Shown piece after piece: positions 31,330 through 38,002 of a stretch of 64,000 nucleotides of DNA. Both the position numbers and the translations under genes were made by a program. The notes beneath the pieces were generated by a model. The model saw only the letters and a list, made by a program, of their open reading frames with translations, was not told where the DNA came from and made no database searches. The stretch comes from Myroides odoratus (lineage in GTDB: Bacteria > Bacteroidota > Bacteroidia > Flavobacteriales > Flavobacteriaceae): NCBI RefSeq assembly GCF_001549985.1, contig NZ_LROZ01000001.1:558001-622000 (forward strand), written 5' to 3'. Every line of letters begins with the position of its first letter. The first letter of the stretch is position 1.

Positions 31330-31542
31330 TCAATCAAAATACTCACTAAGCTCCATTGCAATATCATTGGAGCCTTTTCCTATGTACTTCAAAAACATTT
31401 GCTCCGTAGAGTGGCCCGTCATATTCATTAAAAATACAGTTGGAATCTTTCCATAATTATTGGTTGCAAATGATCGTCGGCCAATATGAGAAGTGACTAA
31501 CTCATGTTTTTTAAACATTCCTTTATCTATTCTCCATTCCAA
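31330..31542 (-). pseudogene. Relic of an integrase C-terminal end
   Basis: About 66 codons are nearly identical to the last codons of the intact integrase at 32155: WRIDKGMFKK, then SHIGRRSFATNNYGKIPTV, TGHS and YIGKGSND. It keeps the second catalytic Arg, the His and the Tyr but lacks everything before them, so it cannot be active. Homology begins abruptly at the TGG codon near 31530. Together with the intact gene it brackets the OsmC gene. Confidence 0.88.
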
Positions 31543-31551
31543 CTATATTTT

Positions 31552-31586
31552 AAAACAGCTTCCTGTTAGATACAGAAAGCTGTTTT
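31552..31586 (-). terminator. Terminator after the OsmC-like gene
   Basis: AAAACAGCTTTCTGT pairs with ACAGGAAGCTGTTTT (one mismatch) around a short loop, with a T run on the minus strand. It lies between the OsmC stop and the integrase relic. Confidence 0.8.
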
Positions 31587-31601
31587 ATGTAATTATTTTT
31601 T

Positions 31602-32033
31602 TTATACAATTTCAGGAGTTACTATTATTTGTGTTTTCATTGAATTAGTTACTAAACAATTTTCTTTAGATTTATCAATCACACGTAAAGTTTTATCCAA
31701 ATGTTCTAAATTTTTAAGTTTTATTATTGGAAATAACGATGCCTCTGTAATAAGATATTTTCTTTCAACAAGTTCAAGTTTGATATTAGTTTTACACTCA
31801 AAATGATCAAATTCAATTTTAAAATTTTCTGCAATAGCTAAAAATGTAGCCATAAAACAACTATTAATAGCTGCGGCATATAAATGTTCTGGAGACCAAA
31901 TATTTGGAACTCCATTGACAAACTCAGGAGGTGTTGCACATTCAATTACAGTATCTAAGACAGGTGAAGACAACACTCCTATTCTACCTTCTTTCCACTT
32001 TAGATTGACTTGATAAAAATGTTCTTGTGACAT
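31602..32033 (-). CDS. OsmC/Ohr-family peroxide reductase, cargo
   Basis: 143 residues of the OsmC fold. The two redox cysteines are in AAINSCFMATF (about residue 59) and KENCLVTNSMK (about 125), and the dimer motif PEHLYAAA is present. Family members reduce organic hydroperoxides using a thiol donor. It has its own promoter region and terminator and sits between an intact and a truncated integrase 3' end, so it is a self-contained cargo cassette that could raise oxidant tolerance of the lysogen. Confidence 0.85.
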   Translation of the reverse strand: MSQEHFYQVNLKWKEGRIGVLSSPVLDTVIECATPPEFVNGVPNIWSPEHLYAAAINSCFMATFLAIAENFKIEFDHFECKTNIKLELVERKYLITEASLFPIIKLKNLEHLDKTLRVIDKSKENCLVTNSMKTQIIVTPEIV

Positions 32034-32090
32034 AGTTTATATTTTTTAAATTAACAATATTAAAATTAATCATCAAAATCAACATAAACA

Positions 32091-32104
32091 GTAACTTAAG
32101 TTAC
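32091..32104. promoter_or_regulatory. Perfect 14-bp palindrome in the OsmC promoter
   Basis: GTAACTTAAGTTAC, centred about 65 bases before the OsmC start. On the minus strand it is flanked by GTTTTG upstream and TGATTTTG downstream at roughly -33/-7 spacing, so a bound regulator would cover the promoter. No regulator gene is adjacent. Confidence 0.55.
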
Positions 32105-32154
32105 AAAACGGTTATTTTAAACCACTAATAAAACCTTTTAAATCATGTGTAATT

Positions 32155-33405
32155 CTAATCAAAATACTCACTAAGCTCCATTGTCAAATCATTGGATCCT
32201 TTTCCTATATAGGTTAAAAACATCTTTTCAGAGCTGTGCCCAGTCATACTCATAAGCAGTACTGTAGGTATTTTTCCATAATTATTGGTTGCGAAGGATC
32301 GCCGGCCAATGTGAGAACTAACAAGCTCGTATTTTTTAAACATTCCTTTATCTATTCTCCACTTTTTATCCTCGCATTGTTTTCTTCCATTACCAAAAAC
32401 TTCTTCAACAATTCCCGATGCCTCACATACTTTTTTAATATACTCATTATACCTCTGGTCTGATATAGCCCTAGGAAAATCGCCCTCCCTTTTATCCAAA
32501 ATAGACAGTACTTTTTTTGACAAAGGAATACTCATTAGTTTATTTGTTTTAGCTTGAGTAAAATCCAAAAAAACGACATTCTTACCCTTTTTATTTTTCT
32601 GCTTACGGATCATCGATTTATCAAATCGCATAAAATCAGATACACGTTGCCCTGTATAACAAGATATCAATAACCAATCTCGTGCATTATCAAGATAATC
32701 TAATAGTTTATCGCATTTAGCTATTTTTTCAATCTCTTCTTCAGTCAAATAAATATTCTCAACTCGCTCTTTTTTTGTTCGAACCAACGACAATGTATTA
32801 CTCACTTCTATTCCATTAACAAAAGCATGTCTGCAAACTGTTTTTATATAGGATAGATTTCTCGCGATAGTATTCGCAGCATATCCCATTTCATAACAAA
32901 AAGCCTCATAACGGCGTACAAAAGAAACATCAATATCTTTAACCTTTAGCTCACATTTCCAATCAACCTCCATTAAATAGACAATACGTTTTACCGTATC
33001 AGCTTTCTCCAATGTACGAGCAGAAACAGACTTAGACTTATCTTTTTTATACTCGTCAATCCAATAAACTAAAAGCTCACTTACAGACAACCTATCAGCA
33101 TTATAAAAAGAATCAATCACACCATCCAACCACTTCTTATTTAACTCTCCAGTATAGGATTTATACTTATCGAACACATGATTTTCAATTGCATTTAATT
33201 CTTGTAGCAATTCAGTTTGGCGATTTTTAACCTTTATATCGGAAATACGCTTAGCAAAGTGGTGTTTTTCCCAATATTCTTTTTCAACCATTGTTTTTAA
33301 TGTTGATTCAAAGAACATATTCTTACCATCTACACGATGAAAAAATCTAACTTTTAAAAAAGAAGAATCTCTTGTTGAACGATACAAAAAGCTTATTGTT
33401 GCCAT
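32155..33405 (-). CDS. int: Tyrosine integrase of the prophage
   Basis: 416 residues from the ATG at 33405 (MATISFLYRSTR is the usual start of this family; a TTG at 33423 is less likely). N-terminal arm-binding domain (about 1-90), SAM-like core-binding domain (about 110-200), catalytic domain with Arg in SCYTGQRVSDF, HxxR in SHIGRRSF, His in MTGHS and the tyrosine nucleophile in LTYIGKG. It integrates and excises the prophage at tRNA-Ser. Its 3' end is duplicated at 31330. Confidence 0.95.
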   Translation of the reverse strand: MATISFLYRSTRDSSFLKVRFFHRVDGKNMFFESTLKTMVEKEYWEKHHFAKRISDIKVKNRQTELLQELNAIENHVFDKYKSYTGELNKKWLDGVIDSFYNADRLSVSELLVYWIDEYKKDKSKSVSARTLEKADTVKRIVYLMEVDWKCELKVKDIDVSFVRRYEAFCYEMGYAANTIARNLSYIKTVCRHAFVNGIEVSNTLSLVRTKKERVENIYLTEEEIEKIAKCDKLLDYLDNARDWLLISCYTGQRVSDFMRFDKSMIRKQKNKKGKNVVFLDFTQAKTNKLMSIPLSKKVLSILDKREGDFPRAISDQRYNEYIKKVCEASGIVEEVFGNGRKQCEDKKWRIDKGMFKKYELVSSHIGRRSFATNNYGKIPTVLLMSMTGHSSEKMFLTYIGKGSNDLTMELSEYFD

Positions 33406-33420
33406 AGAATTTGTTTTCAA

Positions 33421-33457
33421 CAAAGATAGATTATTTGTATAGCATTTGTATAGTTTA
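33421..33457 (-). promoter_or_regulatory. Integrase promoter overlapped by arm-type repeats
   Basis: On the minus strand TATCTTTG (33428-33421) fits TAnnTTTG and would give a very short leader to the ATG at 33405. Two direct ATTTGTATAG repeats (33433-33442, 33444-33453) followed by TTTAA lie directly upstream and match 482-507 at the other prophage end, so integrase bound to them could also repress its own gene. Confidence 0.55.
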
Positions 33458-33591
33458 ACACATTAACATCGTATACATATAGATTTAAACAGATTTTACA
33501 AACACCATAAAAACACACTAAACACAATAATAACAATAACTTACAAACATAACACCTATCTATAAAAACATGTATAGGTCTTAAAAAAGCA

Positions 33592-33658
33592 GTCCCTTCC
33601 TCTCTGCAAGGAAAACCACCAACGGATGTTGGTGGTTTTTTTATTTGTATAAGGCTCG
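33592..33658. repeat. attR core with tRNA-end/terminator repeat, copy A
   Basis: Begins with the 15-bp attachment core (33593-33607), then AAGGAAAACCACCAAC-GGATGTTGGTGGTTTTTT, a strong terminator hairpin, and TTTGTATAAGGCTC. One base differs from copy B at 33780-33846. Confidence 0.85.
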
Positions 33659-33779
33659 TGGGGAGTCCCACTCACCTAAGAGATGTTACAAATAAAAAAA
33701 TGAGCTCGAATGCAATGAGAGCGTGGTTTTTCTTGAGAAAAATACCCTTATTAGGGAAAACCGTAGCGTAGCGGAGGTA

Positions 33780-33846
33780 ATCCCTTCCTCTCTGCAAGGA
33801 AAACCACCAACAGATGTTGGTGGTTTTTTTATTTGTATAAGGCTCT
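33780..33846. repeat. tRNA-end/terminator repeat, copy B (second attachment scar)
   Basis: A 66-bp near-perfect copy of 33592-33658 starting 188 bp later, again beginning with the tRNA-Ser 3' core (33781-33795). The intervening 121 bases (33659-33779) contain no gene that I can support. Likely the residue of an earlier integration and excision at the same tRNA. Confidence 0.8.
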
Positions 33847-33903
33847 TATAATCAACACTTAATAGATTATCACTTGTTTTTTTCTATTTGTAGATATATG
33901 TAG

Positions 33904-34152
33904 TTTTATAGAAGATTATATAGGAGTAGAACAAATAAACAAGGCTCAGCCCCTATTACGTGTAGGCTGACCTATAAAGAACAAAGAAAGCAATTTGCTA
34001 CAGGACTATTCATCAAACCTGTACATTGGCAAAACTCTAAACAGAGCGCTCATCCTTCTAATGAGGAAAACAATTTTATCAATACACAAGTAAGCCTGAT
34101 ACAGAAAGCTCTGCTTACTTTCTACAGTAGTAAAATTCGAAATAAAATTTAA
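33904..34152 (+). pseudogene. Decayed integrase fragment from an older element
   Basis: An open stretch without start codon encodes SAPITCRLTYKEQRKQFATG, then LFIKPVHWQNSK and NNFINTQVSLIQKALL, the arm-binding domain of a Bacteroidota tyrosine integrase, different from the intact one at 32155. It is bounded by a TAG at 33901 and ends at TAA 34150-34152 after about 82 codons, so it is truncated at both ends. Lying next to the extra attachment core, it marks a former element at this site. Confidence 0.8.
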
Positions 34153-34261
34153 TTGTTAAATATCTAACAAAAGAACAATAACATTAGACTTCTTGTTTTC
34201 ATCACAGTAAATAAATTAAAATAAGTTAATATTGCATAATATTAAAACAAACTTTACTACA

Positions 34262-34810
34262 ATGAAAAAACTCTTACCATTATTTTTGATTTTGCTGTTA
34301 TTTACTTCTTGTGCTACGACAACAGCGACGAAAATCCCTCAACATTTTGAAAGCTTTACTGAAAGTTTCAATGAAGGGATGGTTGTCGGGACATTTGCTT
34401 TTGAAAATAAAAAACCAATATACAATGGATATTTCTATCATTACAAAGCAGAAGGAGACAGAAAGTTAAGACAACACAGAATGCTGACAATACGTCCTCA
34501 TCAAATATGGAAGATGAAATATGAACCTGATTTCACGGATAACACAAAAGCTGTTTATCTTTTTTCTATTAAAGATGTAGGTGGAAAATATGCGCTTACG
34601 CTTCTAAGGCTACATAGTAATAAAGGCTATATTTCAGTATCGTATGAAGTTCCTTTAGAAAATTTAGACTTTACGATTGAAAAAGGAAAAGTAAAATATC
34701 TAGGTGAAATATATTTTAATAGTAAAAAAAGAACTGTTTCATTTTCAGATCAAAAAGAACGGGATTTACCCAAGTTTAAAGAGCGTTTTCCGAACCTTAC
34801 TATCGAATAA
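34262..34810 (+). CDS. Lipoprotein, unknown function
   Basis: 182 residues from the ATG at 34262, which begins MKKLLPLFLI and leads to a lipobox (LLFTSC); an upstream ATG at 34232 would add an unlikely leader. The mature part is beta-rich (GTFAFENKKPIYNGYFYHY, then KYALTLLRLHSNKGYISVSY). No family recognised. First intact host-side gene right of the integration scars. Confidence 0.75.
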   Translation: MKKLLPLFLILLLFTSCATTTATKIPQHFESFTESFNEGMVVGTFAFENKKPIYNGYFYHYKAEGDRKLRQHRMLTIRPHQIWKMKYEPDFTDNTKAVYLFSIKDVGGKYALTLLRLHSNKGYISVSYEVPLENLDFTIEKGKVKYLGEIYFNSKKRTVSFSDQKERDLPKFKERFPNLTIE

Positions 34811-34944
34811 TCACACATAGACCCAGAAAAATTAAAAAAAATGCAAATTTTATGCAATGATTTATCTCTCTTTCTATATTGAAACTGATTACCAAAATAA
34901 AGAACATCTTTTATCTTTTGATGCGTTTGATTAGACCTGCTGAT

Positions 34945-35169
34945 TTATTCAGCCAAAATTGAATAAACCGCTGTATCCACAAACTTACCGTTGTGAAACT
35001 CACTTTCTTTGAAATAGGCCTCTCGGACGAATCCACATTTTTCCAACACGCATTGTGAGCCAATATTGTCTGGGTAAATAAGCGCTTCAATGGAGTGGAC
35101 TCCAAAATCATCAAATCCATAGATTGTCCTGGTGATACGTTCTCGTTTGAGCTTTAAGTATTGCACCAC
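34945..35169 (-). pseudogene. Truncated GNAT acetyltransferase copy
   Basis: The C-terminal 55 codons (FGVHSIEALIYPDNIGSQCV, then EKCGFVREAYFKESEFHNGK) match the intact gene at 36203-36751 closely, and the downstream flank (34865-34944) also matches 36125-36202. The N-terminal two thirds are missing and replaced by about 15 unrelated codons. A partial segmental duplication, not functional. Confidence 0.8.
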
Positions 35170-35286
35170 AACTATCAGACTTAAAATTCAAACGAATACA
35201 TGCCAACTTTATGGCTAAAAAACTGTTATTTTAGCCTAACCATTTATTTGAAAACATTTTTTATTTTCGAAAATAGAGAGCAACAA

Positions 35287-35336
35287 AAAATCATTGAATA
35301 CCGTACATACGATTGGCTGTATTCAATGATTTTCCT
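35287..35336. terminator. Terminator downstream of the small lipoprotein gene
   Basis: AAAATCATTGAATAC pairs with GTATTCAATGATTTT across an 18-base loop, with A-rich and T-rich flanks. It terminates the leftward genes ending at 35352; upstream of it (35170-35286) nothing coding is seen. Confidence 0.7.
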
Positions 35337-35351
35337 TTTATTTCTCCACTC

Positions 35352-35558
35352 TTATTTTAACAAAATAGGTGCATTTTTTGTTTCATTGGCATCTAAATTA
35401 ATTCTAAGGCTATCAAACTGTTTCAATACATGTTTCTCGTCTAAAGGAACCCATGCACGAGGAATCGAATCTCTTTTCTGTACTATGCTATCATGCTTCC
35501 TTGTAGCCTGACACGAACAACATAATACCATAAAGAATAGTAAAAAAAACTTCATCAT
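35352..35558 (-). CDS. Small lipoprotein
   Basis: 68 residues from the tandem ATGs at 35558/35555; lipobox FMVLCCSC, then a basic and polar mature part (RDSIPRAWVPLDEKHVLKQF). It follows the 35569 gene by ten bases and may be co-transcribed. Function unknown. Confidence 0.6.
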   Translation of the reverse strand: MMKFFLLFFMVLCCSCQATRKHDSIVQKRDSIPRAWVPLDEKHVLKQFDSLRINLDANETKNAPILLK

Positions 35559-35568
35559 ACCCAATATT

Positions 35569-36033
35569 TCAACTGATTGCAAGTATACCATCAAAACAAA
35601 AATTCATTAAGACCTGTGTAGCCTTACTTGCTGCTGTAAAACTTCCATCATCACCATATGTTCCATAAATACCACAAGTTCTATTTCCTTTCGTGTAAAA
35701 ATAATAACCGTCCCTATCTCCACTCCTAGTTGCAATCACAATAGCAGAATAGTCAAAATCACTTGTATTCGAATGTAAAGTATATTTTTGAATAACGCCA
35801 CAACCAGTCTCGCCCGTATCATTATTATACATTACCACTACTTCAAAAAGACTAGACTCAATAACTAACGGATTTAGAGATTTGATTTTAACATCACGTA
35901 TCACATCCTCTTTAAATTGCAAATCATCTTCCATTACAATTTGTTGGCTACTTTGCGGTACATTTTTTCTTTCCTCACTTGCATAGGAAAAAAGAAATCC
36001 CATCCCGAATAAAATTAAAATTAACTTTCTCAT
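35569..36033 (-). CDS. Secreted protein, unknown function
   Basis: 154 residues with a signal peptide (ILILFGMGFLFSYA). The mature part has four cysteines (GCGVIQKY, NRTCGIYG, NFCFDG) and is beta-like, so a small disulfide-bonded extracytoplasmic protein is likely. No family recognised. Confidence 0.65.
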   Translation of the reverse strand: MRKLILILFGMGFLFSYASEERKNVPQSSQQIVMEDDLQFKEDVIRDVKIKSLNPLVIESSLFEVVVMYNNDTGETGCGVIQKYTLHSNTSDFDYSAIVIATRSGDRDGYYFYTKGNRTCGIYGTYGDDGSFTAASKATQVLMNFCFDGILAIS

Positions 36034-36202
36034 GACTTAACTAATTAGAATGACTATTCTAACTCAGTCACAAAAAATAGTCCAAAATGGAAAAACATTT
36101 TCATTTCATATGGAATGACATATTGCTCTTTCAATATTGAAACTGATCATTTAGAGAACGAGAATCCTTTATCTTTTGATGCGCTCGATTACACCTACCA
36201 AT

Positions 36203-36751
36203 TTATCCAGCCACAATTGAATAAACCGCTGTATCCACAAACTTGCCGTTGTGGAATTCCTTTTCTTTAAAATACGCTTCTCGTACAAAACCACATTTTT
36301 CCACTACTCGAATGGAGCCTTTATTTTCAGGGTAGATAACTGCTTCGATGGAGTGGAACCCTAGATTGTTGAATCCGAAATCTACTAAACGCTGGAGTGC
36401 CTCAGAAGCATAGCCTTTTCCATAAAAAGCAGGGAGGAACATATAACCTGTTTCCGTGCGGTAATGTTGGAGCTGCATGCGATAGAAACCAATCGTTCCA
36501 ATCATTTCCCCACTCTCTTTTAAGGTAATCGTCCAATTGATACATTCCTTATTTGCCATTCGCTCCTGCAAGGAAGTAATATACTCTTCCGCTTCTTTGA
36601 GCGCTGTGGCTAATGGAACGGGAATATACTGCATGACTTCTGCACTAGAACGCATTTCAAACACTTCATGAGCATCCTCCAAATTAGTTTGGCGCAGAAT
36701 TAAACGTTCCGTTTCTAGTATAGGCGAAGTAGTAAAATTAAAATCTAACAT
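36203..36751 (-). CDS. GNAT N-acetyltransferase, RimJ/RimL type
   Basis: 182 residues. LETERLILRQTNLEDAHEVF at the start, MIGTIGFYRM, then the acetyl-CoA loop YMFLPAFYGKGYASEALQRL and the C-terminal IEAVIYPENKGSIRVVEKCG are the full pattern of RimJ/RimL-like acetyltransferases. Substrate unknown. Its 3' third and downstream flank are duplicated at 34865-35120. Confidence 0.9.
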   Translation of the reverse strand: MLDFNFTTSPILETERLILRQTNLEDAHEVFEMRSSAEVMQYIPVPLATALKEAEEYITSLQERMANKECINWTITLKESGEMIGTIGFYRMQLQHYRTETGYMFLPAFYGKGYASEALQRLVDFGFNNLGFHSIEAVIYPENKGSIRVVEKCGFVREAYFKEKEFHNGKFVDTAVYSIVAG

Positions 36752-37052
36752 AAATAGTTCTTCTAGTCTAAAAGCTAAAAGTAAGAAAAAAAGAAGCTGG
36801 CTTCAAGTAAAAAAAACAATCCGAAAAATGAGAATTTTCCTTTGTTTAGTCCATTATTTTAGTACAAAAAGCGATAATTATCAAAAATTAAATTTACATT
36901 ATTTGTATTTTTTTTCACACAACCTATTGTATATAAGCAAATTAATATTTACTTTTAACCTAATAAATTGACAATTTTATACTGCAACGATTTCAATTTA
37001 TTCGATGATTTGATGAAGCGGTGTATTCCATGTTTACAACGAACCAGGCGTG
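36752..37052. other. AT-rich intergenic region
   Basis: About 300 bases between the divergent GNAT and phosphopantetheinyl transferase genes. It is strongly AT-rich and must hold both promoters, but I find no TAnnTTTG box with good spacing, no repeat and no convincing small ORF. Confidence 0.6.
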
Positions 37053-37724
37053 ATGATTTATGCTTTTTATTTACAGCGCTCTAAACTATGTTTAGAATTC
37101 GAACGATTAGAACGAGCGATTAGCAGTTTCCCAATTGTTATTCGAAACGCTATTTTAAAGTATAAAAACAGTGCGGATCAAGAAGCTAGTATAGTAGGAA
37201 AACTACTCCTTCAATATGGCTTCATCCAGCTTGGCCTTGATGGTAACGCGCTCCTTCAACAGCTAACGATAGACTCACATGGCAAGCCATCTCTTGCTGA
37301 AAGTGATCTCTCTTTTTCGATTTCACATTCAGATGATTTCATCATTTGTGTGTTGACTACTACATCTCGTATTGGAGTAGATATTGAAAAAATAAATCCA
37401 ATTCCCCAAGAGGATTATACCTTTCTATTGCGAAAGGACGAACAGATTCAAATCGATCAATCTACCCAAAAAGATCGTGCATTTTATCAATTATGGACCC
37501 AAAAAGAAGCTTGTCTAAAAGCAGATGGAAGAGGTTTATCCTTCCCCTTGGAAAACGTTTTCATCTCGCATGATATAGCCTCTGTGGATACCACCATTTG
37601 GTACCTAGAGGAACTTTTGCTCTCTGATGCTTATTGTTGTACGATTGCAACCAATACAAAGAAGCCAATTGAAATAGTAAAACAACAGATCCATGATATT
37701 AATTCATTACTATCATCCTATTAA
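37053..37724 (+). CDS. 4'-phosphopantetheinyl transferase, Sfp type
   Basis: 223 residues from the ATG at 37053 (an in-frame GTG precedes it). Motifs: HGKPSL, SFSISHSDDF, GVDIEKI with the metal-binding aspartate, and WTQKEACLKADGRGL. It transfers the phosphopantetheine arm from CoA to a carrier-domain serine. The large adenylation-carrier-reductase enzyme starts about 280 bases downstream on the same strand and is its obvious client. A hairpin between them suggests separate transcripts. Confidence 0.92.
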   Translation: MIYAFYLQRSKLCLEFERLERAISSFPIVIRNAILKYKNSADQEASIVGKLLLQYGFIQLGLDGNALLQQLTIDSHGKPSLAESDLSFSISHSDDFIICVLTTTSRIGVDIEKINPIPQEDYTFLLRKDEQIQIDQSTQKDRAFYQLWTQKEACLKADGRGLSFPLENVFISHDIASVDTTIWYLEELLLSDAYCCTIATNTKKPIEIVKQQIHDINSLLSSY

Positions 37725-37793
37725 GTTAGATTAACCTCTTTATAGGGGTATTCGATACTAATAGTCGCACTGATTTATTAATCCTCAGCCCAA

Positions 37794-37832
37794 GACGTAT
37801 GACTTAAAACAACCACCTTCATACGTCATTTT
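37794..37832. terminator. Hairpin between PPTase and NRPS-like gene
   Basis: GACGTATGA pairs with TCATACGTC across a 16-base loop, followed by ATTTTT. A likely terminator or attenuator. The rest of the gap (37833-38002) is AT-rich without a clear feature. Confidence 0.6.
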
Positions 37833-38002
37833 TCCCCATTTCCCCTCAAAATTTAGGAAAACATTTACCTTATCTCTTCTTTATCTAAGAAAGGGGTAGC
37901 GCTTACTTTTTCCTTTGCACCAACCTATTATTTTTTCATTGATACTGTATTTTTTATTCCTATTTAATCCTAGGATGTCCCAAGGCTCTTATCATTTTTA
38001 AA

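Larger units (their letters stand above)
412..33607. mobile_element. Siphovirus-type prophage of about 33.2 kb in tRNA-Ser
   Basis: Bounded by a 15-bp direct repeat of the tRNA-Ser 3' end (412-426 and 33593-33607). It contains every module of a temperate long-tailed phage: integrase, repressor, Xis-like protein, replication, packaging, HK97-type head, non-contractile tail (tube protein, tape measure, frameshifted chaperones, no sheath), lysis and cargo genes. None of the essential structural genes looks broken, so it may still be inducible. Lytic genes run leftward and the lysogeny and cargo block runs rightward from 28091. The only damaged genes are in the cargo block (AbiH stump, integrase 3' relic). 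Confidence 0.93.

Noticed and set aside
31330..31542. Second functional small integrase
   Set aside because: Lacks the first catalytic Arg and the DNA-binding domains; it is a truncated copy.
33417..33671. 84-codon frame across the integrase promoter and attR
   Set aside because: It covers the arm repeats, the promoter and the terminator hairpin, starts at a non-conserved codon, and has no protein-like pattern.
33404..34262. Insertion sequence at the right junction
   Set aside because: No transposase, no terminal inverted repeats; the repeated units carry the tRNA attachment core, pointing to integrase scars instead.
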